Part shown: positions 35,005 to 43,632 of the stretch, piece by piece
Layout of the letters: every line of letters starts with the position of its first letter
How positions within the stretch are numbered: the first letter of the stretch is position 1
Assembly: GCF_003001995.1 (NCBI RefSeq)
Contig: NZ_PVNB01000004.1
Location: 149,903-213,902, forward strand
From: Orenia metallireducens
Lineage (GTDB): Bacteria > Bacillota > Halanaerobiia > Halobacteroidales > Halobacteroidaceae
Direction of reading: 5' to 3'
Length of the DNA: 64,000 bases
Translations under genes and position numbers: made by a program
Notes under the pieces: model-generated
Databases searched by the model: none
What the model saw: only the letters and a program-made list of their open reading frames with translations
Told to the model about the DNA's origin: nothing

Positions 35005-35032
35005 ACACCTCCCAAGTAGGAGGTGTTTTTTT
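35005..35032 (+). terminator. Rho-independent terminator
   Basis: ACACCTCC and GGAGGTGT pair around CAAGTA and are followed by seven T. It ends the aminotransferase transcript. Confidence 0.88.
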
Positions 35033-35404
35033 ATCTTTAACATAAGCCTAAGCTTGATTTTAAGATTTAGAGCTTTGAGTACTTCCACGAGAAAAATCAC
35101 CCTCAGGACTCGTGAGTATCCATGGTAAAAAATTGTTTCTGTTTTATCTTTATATTCTAAGCTATCTAATAAATTAAGACCTTAATTATGTATGCTCATA
35201 CCTAAGAGCTCTTCTAATATTAAAGCTGAGGTCAATCCAAGGTTCTTATAAATATTATAAAGGTTTTAAAACGATAAAAATAACTTGTTAGAATTTGTTT
35301 GAAGTGATATATTGATAGCTATATTGCTTAAAATAAATGAATTATTTTAGAGAATTAGGTGAAAATAAAGTTGAATCAAAATTAGATAAAAGGAGGTCAA
35401 AAGA
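35033..35404. other. Leader region of the spoVA-type operon
   Basis: No gene is seen. AAAAATCACCCTCAGGACTC near 35091-35110 resembles AAAAATCACCCTTAGGAGTC just before the gerA gene (28123-28142). A sporulation (sigma-G) promoter would be expected here but I could not assign one confidently. AAAGGAGG just before 35405 is the ribosome binding site. Confidence 0.4.
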
Positions 35405-35611
35405 ATGACTGTGGCATCACAGGTAAAGCAAACGATTGCAACTCTTAAGGGAATTGAAAGTACTTTGGAACTTTACTCAATAAAATCTCATAATGAAGAT
35501 GAAAAATCTACTTATAGAAACTCTTTAGAAAGAACAAATGACATAATAGACGACTTGGAGAAAAGATTAAAAGATCTTGAATACGAAGAACCACAATATA
35601 AAGGATTTTAA
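35405..35611 (+). CDS. DUF1657 small protein
   Basis: 68 residues: MTVASQVKQTIATLKGIEST at the start and DLEYEEPQYKGF at the end. This is the DUF1657 pattern, seen again at 38410 and at the C-terminus of the next protein. DUF1657 proteins are short helical hairpins found with SpoVA genes of spore formers. AAAGGAGG gives a strong start. It leads an operon ordered like the mobile spoVA2mob operon that raises spore wet-heat resistance in Bacillus. Molecular function unknown. Confidence 0.85.
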   Translation: MTVASQVKQTIATLKGIESTLELYSIKSHNEDEKSTYRNSLERTNDIIDDLEKRLKDLEYEEPQYKGF

Positions 35612-35625
35612 GTGAGGTAATAGAT

Positions 35626-36486
35626 ATGGCAGATTGGATTGAAGTTTTGATTAGAACCATAAGTCTATTCTTTATAGTATTAGCAGTAACTAGAATAATG
35701 GGAAAAAGGCAGTTGACTAGATTAACCCCCTTTCATTTTGTTAGTTATTTTGTTGTTGGAATATTAGCAGTTTTAATCGCAGTTAATTTAATAGACAACT
35801 TAATCTTAGGCTTCTTAGCTTTAGCAACCTGGGTTACCTTTTATCTTGTTTTAGATTATTTAGCCTTAAAGAGTAAGATGATACATGATTGGATTAATGG
35901 AAGGGAAACTGTTTTAATAAAAGATGGTAAAGTGATGGAAGATAGCCTTAAGCAATTAAGATTGACAGGTGAAGAGCTGTTAAGGGATCTTCGTACTAAA
36001 AATGCATTCAATTTAGCTGATGTTGAATTTGCAGTAATGGAAACCACTGGGGAACTCAATGTTCTACTCAAATCTGACAAAAAACCAGTCACCCCTTCTG
36101 ATTTAGGAAAAAGGGTAGCCCCAAAAAGTGCACCCCAAACGGTTATTTTAGATGGAAATATTTTAGATGAACCATTAAGTAACATAGGATTGAACAGAGG
36201 GTGGCTAGATGTTGAAATAAAGAAGCTTGGTCTCTCCTTAGATAATATCTTTATTGGTCAAGTCGATTCTTCTGGAGATTTATATGTAGATCTTTTTGAT
36301 GATGCCATACAAATACCTCAGCCAAAGGTCAAGGAAGCTCTTTATGCAAGTCTACAAAAATGTCAATCAGATCTAGTCAAATATGGTCTAGAAACCCAAG
36401 ATAGTAGTGCAAAAGATATGTATCAATCAAATGCAAATAAACTAAAGGATTTAATGGAAATACTTAAACCCTATTTATTACGTTAG
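35626..36486 (+). CDS. DUF421-DUF1657 fusion membrane protein (2Duf-like)
   Basis: 286 residues. The N-terminal part has three membrane helices and the YetF/DUF421 motif TRIMGKRQLTRLTPFHFVSY. A soluble DUF421 domain follows (TGEELLRDLRTKNAFNLADV, then EFAVMETTGELNVLLKSDKK). The last ~50 residues (ALYASLQKCQSDLVKYGLET onward) match DUF1657. This two-DUF fusion is the architecture of 2Duf, reported to be needed for the heat resistance given by the spoVA2mob operon. It probably sits in the spore inner membrane. It starts 14 bases after the DUF1657 gene. Confidence 0.85.
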   Translation: MADWIEVLIRTISLFFIVLAVTRIMGKRQLTRLTPFHFVSYFVVGILAVLIAVNLIDNLILGFLALATWVTFYLVLDYLALKSKMIHDWINGRETVLIKDGKVMEDSLKQLRLTGEELLRDLRTKNAFNLADVEFAVMETTGELNVLLKSDKKPVTPSDLGKRVAPKSAPQTVILDGNILDEPLSNIGLNRGWLDVEIKKLGLSLDNIFIGQVDSSGDLYVDLFDDAIQIPQPKVKEALYASLQKCQSDLVKYGLETQDSSAKDMYQSNANKLKDLMEILKPYLLR

Positions 36487-36500
36487 AAAGGGATGAAAAA

Positions 36501-36980
36501 ATGTCTAATAAAAAGAATAAAAAACTCACTCCTACACAACAACAATATCAAGCCTTTGCCAAAGCAAGGGAGCCAGAACCCTCCGTAGTGAGAAATTGTT
36601 TAAGAGCCTTCTTAGTTGGAGGACTTATCTGTACATTTGGACAAGCTCTACAAATGATGTTCATCAATTATTTTAATTTCACTGAGGAGACTGCAGGTGA
36701 TCCAACTGTGGCAGTATTAATTATTATAAGTACTTTATTAACTGGCTTTGGTATGTATGATCACATCGCTCAATGGGCTGGAGCTGGTACAATCATACCT
36801 GTTACTGGTTTTGCCAATACCGTTGCTTCTGCTTCCATAGAACATAGAAGTGAAGGTTTTGTTCTAGGTGTTGGTGGCAATATGTTCAAACTGGCAGGTT
36901 CAGTCATCGCCTATGGAGTTTTTTCTGCTTTTGTTGTTGCAATTATAAAGATCACTATCCAGGCGTTAGGTGGGATGTAA
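36501..36980 (+). CDS. spoVAC: Stage V sporulation protein AC
   Basis: 159 residues. A soluble N-terminus (KKLTPTQQQYQAFAKAREPE) leads into several membrane helices with the SpoVAC hallmarks CLRAFLVGGLICTFGQALQM and AGAGTIIPVTGFANTVASAS. SpoVA proteins form the channel that moves dipicolinic acid across the spore inner membrane; SpoVAC is a mechanosensitive component. It starts 14 bases after the 2Duf-like gene and ends at the base before spoVAD. Confidence 0.93.
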   Translation: MSNKKNKKLTPTQQQYQAFAKAREPEPSVVRNCLRAFLVGGLICTFGQALQMMFINYFNFTEETAGDPTVAVLIIISTLLTGFGMYDHIAQWAGAGTIIPVTGFANTVASASIEHRSEGFVLGVGGNMFKLAGSVIAYGVFSAFVVAIIKITIQALGGM

Positions 36981-37985
36981 ATGCAAAAAGGGCATCAATC
37001 ATGGACTTTTAATTCTAAACCTGTCATCATATCTTCCGCAGCCGTTGGAGGTCCCTTTGAAGCTGAGGGGGCTGTAGCAGATGATTTTGATATGCTACAT
37101 CAGGATTTATGGTTGGGTCAAGATAGCTATGAAAAAGCTGAGAAGAAACTATTAGAACAGGCATGTGAAATCGCTATACAAAAGGCAGATATGAAAAAAG
37201 AAGATATTCAGTTCTTTATAAGTGGTGATTTAATGAACCAAATCATATCTAGTAGTTTTGCTGCTAGAACTCTTGGAGCTCCCTACCTGGGTATCTTTGG
37301 TGCTTGTTCAAGCTCTATGGAAGGTTTAGCAATAGGTAGTTTGCTTATTGATAGTAAGTCAGCTAACTATGTTCTAGCTGGTGCTTCTAGTCATAATGCT
37401 GCTGTAGAGAAACAGTTTAGATATCCCACAGAATATGGCTCTCAAAAACCTCCTACAGCTCAATGGACTGTAACAGGGGCAGGCACAGCATTACTCTCTC
37501 AACAAGGTAATGGTCCAAGGGTTACTTCAGCTACGATTGGAAGAGTTATTGATATGGGATTATCAGACCCTTTTAATATGGGTGGTGCTATGGCTCCGGC
37601 GGCGGTGGATACTATAGAAGCTCACTTTAGAGATCTAAATATTGAACCTTCCTATTATGATTTAATAGCAACAGGAGACCTTGGAAAGATTGGTCATCAA
37701 ATTGCAGGAGATTTATTAACTGAACATGGGATTGAGATTCCTAAGGATATACTTACCGATTGTGGACTTTTAATCTATAAAGAGGAGCAGCCTGTAATAG
37801 CTGGAGGAAGTGGATGTGGTTGTTCTGCAACAGTAACTTATGGCCATCTACTTAATCGTATGAAAAAGGGAGAACTAAAAAGAATATTAGTAGTGGCTAC
37901 TGGTGCATTGCTATCACCTCTCTCATATCAGCAAAAAGAGAGTATTCCCTGTATAGCTCATGCAGTGTCAATAGAGATGTCATAA
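36981..37985 (+). CDS. spoVAD: Stage V sporulation protein AD
   Basis: 334 residues with a thiolase-like fold. It starts SWTFNSKPVIISSAAVGGPF and has the family segments GIFGACSSSMEGLAIGSLLI, YGSQKPPTAQWTVTGAGTAL and IAGGSGCGCSATVTYGHLLN. SpoVAD binds dipicolinic acid and sits on the outer surface of the spore inner membrane. The ATG directly follows the spoVAC stop, with GGCGTTAGGTGGG as ribosome binding site inside spoVAC. Length is normal. Confidence 0.94.
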   Translation: MQKGHQSWTFNSKPVIISSAAVGGPFEAEGAVADDFDMLHQDLWLGQDSYEKAEKKLLEQACEIAIQKADMKKEDIQFFISGDLMNQIISSSFAARTLGAPYLGIFGACSSSMEGLAIGSLLIDSKSANYVLAGASSHNAAVEKQFRYPTEYGSQKPPTAQWTVTGAGTALLSQQGNGPRVTSATIGRVIDMGLSDPFNMGGAMAPAAVDTIEAHFRDLNIEPSYYDLIATGDLGKIGHQIAGDLLTEHGIEIPKDILTDCGLLIYKEEQPVIAGGSGCGCSATVTYGHLLNRMKKGELKRILVVATGALLSPLSYQQKESIPCIAHAVSIEMS

Positions 37986-38024
37986 ATGATCTGTTATATT
38001 CAAAAAGTGAGGTGTTAAAAGTAT

Positions 38025-38378
38025 ATGGAGAAGTTCTTATGGGCTTTTGTTGTTGGTGGCAGCATATGTGTTGTGGCTCAAATTATGATGGATGTATTTA
38101 AGCTCACTCCCGCCCACACTACAAGCACCCTTGTTGTAGTGGGAGCTATTCTAGGGGGTCTTGGTTGGTATGAACCGATTATAAAGTTTGCAGGTGCAGG
38201 GGCTTCGGTTCCAATAAGTAGTTTTGGTAACTCTCTAGTAAAGGGTGCATTGGAAGAGGCTAAGAGAAGTGGAATTATTGGTGTTCTTGCAGGAATATTT
38301 GAGGTTACCAGTGCAGGTATTTCAGCAGCAATTATATTTGGATTTATGAGTGCTTTAATATTTAAGCCTAAAGGGTGA
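38025..38378 (+). CDS. spoVAE: Stage V sporulation protein AE (SpoVAEb)
   Basis: 117 residues, three to four membrane helices: [40 protein letters not shown] and [20 protein letters not shown]. It corresponds to the SpoVAEb type, homologous to SpoVAC and part of the same dipicolinic-acid channel. GAGGTG lies about 11 bases before the ATG. The stop is 31 bases before the second DUF1657 gene. Confidence 0.92.
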   Translation: MEKFLWAFVVGGSICVVAQIMMDVFKLTPAHTTSTLVVVGAILGGLGWYEPIIKFAGAGASVPISSFGNSLVKGALEEAKRSGIIGVLAGIFEVTSAGISAAIIFGFMSALIFKPKG

Positions 38379-38409
38379 TACAGATGTGATTTGAAGGGAG
38401 GTGAAATAA

Positions 38410-38616
38410 ATGACAGTAGGTACTCAAATGCAGCAAGCAGTTGCAGGTCTTCAAAGTGCAGCAGCTACTATGAAGACATTTGCCCTTGAAACTGAAGACC
38501 AAAATGCAAAACAAGAATTTCAGCAATTAGCTCAGACTCTTGATGATGCTCTTCAAAAAATACAGAACAGACAAGAGTATATAGAAGGTCAAGAGCCTCA
38601 ATATAAACAACAATAA
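38410..38616 (+). CDS. DUF1657 small protein, second copy
   Basis: 68 residues, similar to the protein at 35405: MTVGTQMQQAVAGLQSAAAT at the start and YIEGQEPQYKQQ at the end. The shared N-terminus (MTV-S/T-Q) and C-terminal EPQYK show common descent. GGAGGTGAAATAA precedes the ATG. It closes the operon; no YhcN-type lipoprotein gene follows, which is one difference from some spoVA2mob copies. Confidence 0.85.
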   Translation: MTVGTQMQQAVAGLQSAAATMKTFALETEDQNAKQEFQQLAQTLDDALQKIQNRQEYIEGQEPQYKQQ

Positions 38617-38735
38617 TATTAAATATAATATAGTTGCTCTAGGGTGGGATTAATTTCCTGCCTTTTTATAGAATAAAACATTATATATATTTAATTAAAT
38701 TTCTTCATATTAAAATCAATATCAAAAGAATATTT

Positions 38736-38824
38736 GGACACAGATTTACGCAGATAAAAGCAGATTAAAAGATAAAGATTATTAAGAATTTAAATCAGAT
38801 TTTTATCAGTGAGAATCAGTGTCA
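38736..38824. repeat. Palindromic repeat, ACACAGATT family
   Basis: GGACACAGATTTACGCAGAT at the left and TTTATCAGTGAGAATCAGTG then TCA at the right form an imperfect stem built from words like CAGATTTACG. It is related to the repeats at 15540 and 48270. Confidence 0.7.
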
Positions 38825-38962
38825 AGAAAAGTTTTGATTTTTATCTTTGATATGAAAATTATTAATTCGACATGTATAGTCTGTAAGTTCCATATAATTA
38901 TGTTAGAGTTTAGATTTTAACTGGTCATCTAGAAAAAAACTAAAAAAATACCCACAATCTTC

Positions 38963-39006
38963 TTGACAAACAATTATTTATATGACATAATTATCAGTAA
39001 CGATAA
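38963..39006 (+). promoter_or_regulatory. ahpC promoter with Fur/PerR-like inverted repeat
   Basis: TTGACA at 38963-38968 and CATAAT at 38986-38991 are 17 bases apart. Immediately after, TTATC and GATAA (38991-39006, TTATCAGTAACGATAA) form an inverted repeat of the kind bound by the Fur/PerR family. It overlaps the likely transcription start, so a metal-dependent repressor could turn the peroxidase genes off until oxidative stress. The regulator gene is not in this window. Confidence 0.65.
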
Positions 39007-39068
39007 CTATTATCAACAAAGATGTTGCTATCTTTTGAACATCTTAAATAAAATTAGGAGGGATTTAT

Positions 39069-39632
39069 ATGTCATTAGTAGGAAAAGAAGTATTACCATT
39101 TAAAGCACAAGCTTATCAAAAGGGTGAATTTTTAGAGGTTACAGAAGAAAACTTTAAAGGAAATTGGAGTGTAGTTGTATTCTATCCAGCTGACTTTACC
39201 TTTGTATGCCCTACAGAATTAGAAGATTTGCAAAATGAATATCAAAATTTAAAAGATCTTGGAGTTGAAGTATATTCTGTTTCAACAGATACTCACTTTA
39301 CACATAAAGCATGGCATGATAATTCAGAAACTATCGGAAAGATTGAGTACATAATGATTGGGGATCCATCCCATACTCTTTCTCGAAACTTTGACGTTCT
39401 TATTGAAGAAGATGGTCTTGCTGATCGTGGTACTTTTATTATTGATCCAGATGGCGTGGTTCAAGGAGTAGAAATTAATGCAGGTAATATGGGACGCGAT
39501 GCAAGTGCCCTTGTAAGCAAAATCAAAGCAGCTCAATATGTAAGAAATAATCCAGGAGAGGTTTGCCCTGCTAAATGGAAAGAAGGTAGTAAAACTCTTA
39601 AACCAAGCCTTGATCTTGTAGGAAAAATTTAA
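39069..39632 (+). CDS. ahpC: Alkyl hydroperoxide reductase AhpC (2-Cys peroxiredoxin)
   Basis: 187 residues. The peroxidatic cysteine is Cys47 in [18 protein letters not shown] and the resolving cysteine Cys166 in [13 protein letters not shown]. The protein reduces hydrogen peroxide and organic hydroperoxides in the cytoplasm. AhpF, its reductase, is encoded 12 bases downstream. AGGAGG precedes the ATG and a promoter with a Fur/PerR-like site lies upstream. In a strict anaerobe this pair is a main oxygen-protection system. Confidence 0.95.
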   Translation: MSLVGKEVLPFKAQAYQKGEFLEVTEENFKGNWSVVVFYPADFTFVCPTELEDLQNEYQNLKDLGVEVYSVSTDTHFTHKAWHDNSETIGKIEYIMIGDPSHTLSRNFDVLIEEDGLADRGTFIIDPDGVVQGVEINAGNMGRDASALVSKIKAAQYVRNNPGEVCPAKWKEGSKTLKPSLDLVGKI

Positions 39633-39644
39633 GGAGCTGGTTAA

Positions 39645-41177
39645 ATGGTGTTAGATGCAGAGATAAAAGCACAATTAAATGAATACCTTCGACTGATGGA
39701 AGGTGATGTGCTACTTAAAGTGAGTGTTGGAGCTGATCAGGTATCCAAGGATATGCTCGCTTTGGTGGAGGAGTTATCCGACCTTTCTTCAAAGATCAAG
39801 GTAGAGAAGAGTCCTTTACCAAGAACTCCTAGTTTTAGTGTAAATCGTGTTGGGGAAGATACCGGAGTCACCTTCGCTGGCATTCCTCTAGGTCATGAAT
39901 TTACTTCATTGGTATTAGCTTTACTACAGGTAAGTGGTAGAGCACCAAAGGTTGCACAGAGGGTTATTGACCAGATTAAGAATATTAAAGGTGAATATCA
40001 CTTTGAAACATATATTAGCTTAAGTTGTCACAACTGTCCTGACGTGGTGCAGGCATTAAACTTGATGAGTATCCTTAATCCTGGGATCACCCATACTATG
40101 ATTGATGGAGGAGCTTTCAAAGATGAGGTAGAAGCTAAAGATATCTTAGCTGTACCTGCTGTCTACTTGAATGGAGAATTCTTTGAAAGTGGTCGTATGT
40201 CTCTTGAAGAGATTCTAAACAAGCTGGGTAGTGGCATGGATGAATCAGAGTTTAGTGATAAAGACCCTTATGATGTATTGATTATTGGTGGTGGTCCAGC
40301 AGGTGTAAGTGCAGCCATTTATGCAGCTCGTAAAGGTATTCGCACAGGTATTGTTGCTGAGCGTTTTGGTGGTCAGGTCATGGATACCTTGGGTATTGAG
40401 AATTTTATTAGTGTAAAGCATACCGAAGGTCCTAAACTGGTAGCAAGTCTTGAAGAGCATGTAAGAGATTATGATATTGATGTAATGAAGTCACAAAATG
40501 CCAAGGGGCTACAGAAGAATCAGTTCATCGAGGTTGAACTTGAAAATGGTGCTATTTTAAAGAGTAAAGCTGCAATCATTTCAACTGGAGCTCGGTGGCG
40601 TAAGCTAGGTATACCTGGGGAGGATAAGTTTAAGAACAAAGGTGTGGCTTACTGCCCCCATTGTGATGGACCTATGTTCCAAGGAAAGGATGTAGCTGTC
40701 ATTGGTGGAGGTAATTCTGGTGTTGAGGCAGCAATCGACTTAGCAGGTATTGTCAAGCATGTAACAGTCCTTGAGTTTATGCCAGAACTAAAAGCTGATG
40801 AAGTGCTCCAAAAGCGTCTTTATAGTCTTCCCAATGTTACTGTCCTCAAAAATGTGGAAAGCAAAGAGATTACAGGTGCTGATAAGGTAGAGGGTATTAC
40901 ATATACTGATCGTGAGAGAAAAGAAACCCATCATCTTGAGTTAGCGGGTGTATTTGTTCAGATTGGTCTTATCCCTAATACCGATTGGTTAGCAGATACA
41001 GTGGAACGTAACTCTTTTGGTGAGATTGTTGTTGATAGACATGGAGCTACCAGTTTAGCTGGTGTATTTGCCGCAGGGGATTGTACCCATAGTCCATATA
41101 AACAAATCATTATCTCTATGGGGACAGGTGCTACTGCAGCCTTAGGTGCCTTTGACTACTTGATCAGAAATGAATAA
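39645..41177 (+). CDS. ahpF: Alkyl hydroperoxide reductase subunit F
   Basis: 510 residues. The N-terminal double-thioredoxin domain has [10 protein letters not shown] (Cys128, Cys131). An FAD/NAD(P)H domain follows, starting [20 protein letters not shown], with redox pair YCPHCDGP (Cys337, Cys340), [20 protein letters not shown] and the closing [20 protein letters not shown]. It passes electrons from NADH through two disulfides to AhpC. AAGGAG precedes the ATG. A strong terminator ends the two-gene operon. Confidence 0.95.
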   Translation: MVLDAEIKAQLNEYLRLMEGDVLLKVSVGADQVSKDMLALVEELSDLSSKIKVEKSPLPRTPSFSVNRVGEDTGVTFAGIPLGHEFTSLVLALLQVSGRAPKVAQRVIDQIKNIKGEYHFETYISLSCHNCPDVVQALNLMSILNPGITHTMIDGGAFKDEVEAKDILAVPAVYLNGEFFESGRMSLEEILNKLGSGMDESEFSDKDPYDVLIIGGGPAGVSAAIYAARKGIRTGIVAERFGGQVMDTLGIENFISVKHTEGPKLVASLEEHVRDYDIDVMKSQNAKGLQKNQFIEVELENGAILKSKAAIISTGARWRKLGIPGEDKFKNKGVAYCPHCDGPMFQGKDVAVIGGGNSGVEAAIDLAGIVKHVTVLEFMPELKADEVLQKRLYSLPNVTVLKNVESKEITGADKVEGITYTDRERKETHHLELAGVFVQIGLIPNTDWLADTVERNSFGEIVVDRHGATSLAGVFAAGDCTHSPYKQIIISMGTGATAALGAFDYLIRNE

Positions 41178-41193
41178 AATATTCTAGTATATA

Positions 41194-41231
41194 AAAAGTT
41201 GCTTACTACCACATGGTAGTAAGCAACTTTT
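41194..41231 (+). terminator. Rho-independent terminator
   Basis: AAAAGTTGCTTACTACCA and its complement form a perfect 17-bp stem ending in TTTT. It follows the ahpF stop by 16 bases and could work in both directions. Confidence 0.88.
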
Positions 41232-41278
41232 GCATTTTTATTTTTGCTTAAAATATCCAATATATCTTACAGCCCTTT

Positions 41279-41638
41279 CTATTCTTGATGTGATCTACAA
41301 TGACATGAAGTAACAAAACAAATCACACTAAGCAAAAGACTTATGATACCAAGTGAGATAAAGATAATTCCTATAATGGTTGCTCCTATAAGGGACAAAA
41401 TTCCTGAAATGATTAAAAATAGGGTAATTACCACAAGAAGCAGACATAAGAGTATGCTATGACATCTTCTAAAGCAGCAATCAACTAATAAAAATACACC
41501 TGATAAGATGGTTCCAATAGCTATAACTGGTGCATTTGGAGATAGTTGTGTTGCTAGAAAGACACCAAAGCCTAAAAGTATAAATCCTAAAACAATAAGG
41601 GCCAAACGGAATAATGATAGGTCACGATTAGCAAACAA
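41279..41638 (-). CDS. Small four-helix membrane protein
   Basis: About 119 residues on the minus strand from TTG 41638, eight bases after AGGAGG; the GTG at 41647 touches that site. It has four hydrophobic helices (LALIVLGFILLGFGVFLATQ, VIAIGTILSGVFLLVDCCFR, ILLCLLLVVITLFLIISGIL and TIIGIIFISLGIISLLLSVI) and a Cys/His-rich tail (TSCHCRSHQE). Cys-Cys-Phe-Arg-Arg-Cys-His between helices 2 and 3 could bind metal together with the tail. No family is recognised beyond a loose likeness to DUF308-type proteins. Confidence 0.6.
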   Translation of the reverse strand: MFANRDLSLFRLALIVLGFILLGFGVFLATQLSPNAPVIAIGTILSGVFLLVDCCFRRCHSILLCLLLVVITLFLIISGILSLIGATIIGIIFISLGIISLLLSVICFVTSCHCRSHQE

Positions 41639-41923
41639 AGTACTCACCTCCTCAATGGAACATGTTTTAATATATGGTACATTTTACTATCATTATATGA
41701 ATAATTTGAGAAAGCGTTACATAGATTTTGAGATAGCTTAGCAAATGAAGTAGAATAGATACAAATAATCTAATAAATCATCTTATAGTTTGGGGATTTA
41801 AGAATAGACTAGAGGTCAAATAATCACACTAGGGGGATTTTAGCTTTTGCTATGTTCATATGTATCGATTAGTTCCTCAGCAAAATATCGGTGCACTTCT
41901 TTTTTAATTAAAACACCAAAAAA
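41639..41923. other. Non-coding spacer with a possible gene remnant
   Basis: No complete gene. On the minus strand, 41840-41909 reads KKEVHRYFAEELIDTYEHSK then Ser and stop, a coding-like C-terminal peptide without any upstream continuation. It lies next to the decayed tRNA copy and may be the tail of a lost gene; its family is not recognised. Confidence 0.35.
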
Positions 41924-42046
41924 TAAAAAATCTCTGAAATCATATTAAATCGATTCAGAGTTCTTATGTTTGAGTTATTAAATTAAGTGGTACCAAAGGT
42001 GGGACTCGAACCTACAAGATACTAGGACCATTAGATTTTGAATCCT
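41924..42046 (-). pseudogene. Decayed 3' part of tRNA-Leu(CAA) with its terminator (island scar)
   Basis: From the CCA end at 41988 to about 42046, the minus strand repeats the 3' half of the intact tRNA-Leu at 48052: T arm, variable arm, anticodon loop. It has six or so differences and then diverges just 5' of the anticodon stem. The flank 41924-41987 also matches the downstream terminator region of the intact tRNA (47978-48051). The anticodon-to-3'-end extent is the usual attachment site of tRNA-targeting integrases. Confidence 0.78.
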
Positions 42047-42076
42047 CCAAATTAAAAAATCCTGGATGTTAAAAGA

Positions 42077-43630
42077 TCAGATCAATAATGACAAGAGGAT
42101 TATTAAAGTGGTAGTTGCCCATAACAGATATTTACTTAACTTTCCGTTATGATAAATACTTAACTTATAGCCTATCTTTACAAATATTTTAGCCATTTCA
42201 CGATAAATGTCATAATATATAAATCTCCTATATTCCTTCACTAAATATTTCTTTAATAAAATAAATACAATAACTGACCAGAGAAAGGGTTGAATTCCAC
42301 TTAACATAAGTTTTATATCGAAATAATTAATATCTACATCTATATTAGTTAGATTTTCTAATAAAAAAGGATTAATACCAATCAATAACATAATAATAGT
42401 TAAAAATCCCAAGCCTAACTGCATGCTGATGGTCGGTTTTCTATTTAAGTTAATATTACTATTTTGGAAGAATGCATAATATATGAATTTTAAAAACATT
42501 AGAGAGGTTCCAAAACTCATCAGGTTCAGACCCCAGATTAATACCGGTTCTTGTAAAGCTTCTTTAATAATGGTTTTACTCATATATCCATTAAAAAAAG
42601 GGACTCCAGATATAGCCATAAAAGCTACCAGAGTTGCTAACGAAGTTATGGGAAGTTTACTCCCCAAGATCCCTAAATCTTCAAGATTTTCCTTTCCTGT
42701 AGTATAAATTACAACTCCCGCTACCATGAATAATACAGTTTTATATAATATGTGATTAATCAGGTGAAAAAAAGCTCCTGTTATTCCCGCTGCGGAACCA
42801 ATACTAATACCAATAATCATATAGCCAACTTGGGTTATTATGGAATAGCTCAATAATTTACGAACCTGATTTTGCCTTAAAGCCATTACAATTCCAAATA
42901 AAGCCGAAATAAGACCGGCATAAGCCAGAATATTTATCCCAGATAGCAGGCGGTACATTACATATACGCCTACTTTTGTCGTATATATTGACAAAACTAC
43001 TGTAACATAAAAGGGAACTTTGCTGTAAGTCTGTGGCATCCAGGTATGTAAACCTATAAAAGCCAGCTTGATTCCAACCGCAATCATAAAAAAAGGGATT
43101 CCGGCCTCTATAGCATTCAAAGATAGACTACCTGTAGCCGAATGATTTAGAAATACCCCCCATAATAAACTTAAACCTCCTACCGCCTGCATAAGAAAAA
43201 AATAATACCCTGTTTTTTTTGTTAAATCACTTACTGTTATAATAAGAAAAGATGAACTAATCTCCATCAATTCCCAGAAAATATAGAGAATAAACAAATC
43301 ACCGGTAAAAACCACAGTCAAAGAGCTACCAATAAACAAAAATATTAACTGTAAATTACTTCGGGAACTTATATTAATTGAATAAAAAACAGCAGCTAGA
43401 CCACTGAGAGTAAAAATTAATCCCGTCAATTTACTGATATCATCTACCCTGAAAGGAATTAAAGTATAATTAAGAAAATTAATTTCTAAGCTATAACCAG
43501 GTGTTAAATAAAAAGTAATAATAAGGGCACCTGTAGTAATAAGAAAAGATATTATGTATTTTATTTTATTATTAATGGCCAAAAATAAAAATAAAGCACC
43601 TGCTAAATATAAAAACCCTGGTGTAATCAT
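42077..43630 (-). CDS. Mrp antiporter NuoM/MrpD-like subunit (second large subunit)
   Basis: 517 residues from ATG 43630, six bases after GGGAGG. About 14 membrane helices with the proton-antiporter signature: DLFILYIFWELMEISSSFLI, FFMIAVGIKLAFIGLHTWMP and FHLINHILYKTVLFMVAGVV. The Glu in helix 5 (WELMEISS) and Lys in helix 7 (GIKLAFIGLHTW) are the conserved charged pair. In split Mrp complexes this second large subunit replaces the N-terminal part of MrpA. It overlaps mrpD by the four-base junction region and is the last gene of the operon. Confidence 0.85.
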   Translation of the reverse strand: MITPGFLYLAGALFLFLAINNKIKYIISFLITTGALIITFYLTPGYSLEINFLNYTLIPFRVDDISKLTGLIFTLSGLAAVFYSINISSRSNLQLIFLFIGSSLTVVFTGDLFILYIFWELMEISSSFLIITVSDLTKKTGYYFFLMQAVGGLSLLWGVFLNHSATGSLSLNAIEAGIPFFMIAVGIKLAFIGLHTWMPQTYSKVPFYVTVVLSIYTTKVGVYVMYRLLSGINILAYAGLISALFGIVMALRQNQVRKLLSYSIITQVGYMIIGISIGSAAGITGAFFHLINHILYKTVLFMVAGVVIYTTGKENLEDLGILGSKLPITSLATLVAFMAISGVPFFNGYMSKTIIKEALQEPVLIWGLNLMSFGTSLMFLKFIYYAFFQNSNINLNRKPTISMQLGLGFLTIIMLLIGINPFLLENLTNIDVDINYFDIKLMLSGIQPFLWSVIVFILLKKYLVKEYRRFIYYDIYREMAKIFVKIGYKLSIYHNGKLSKYLLWATTTLIILLSLLI

Positions 43631-43632
43631 CT

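Noticed and set aside
41508..41741. Plus-strand frame of 77 codons
   Set aside because: Antisense to the small membrane protein at 41279-41638, which has a good ribosome binding site and membrane helices; this frame has neither.
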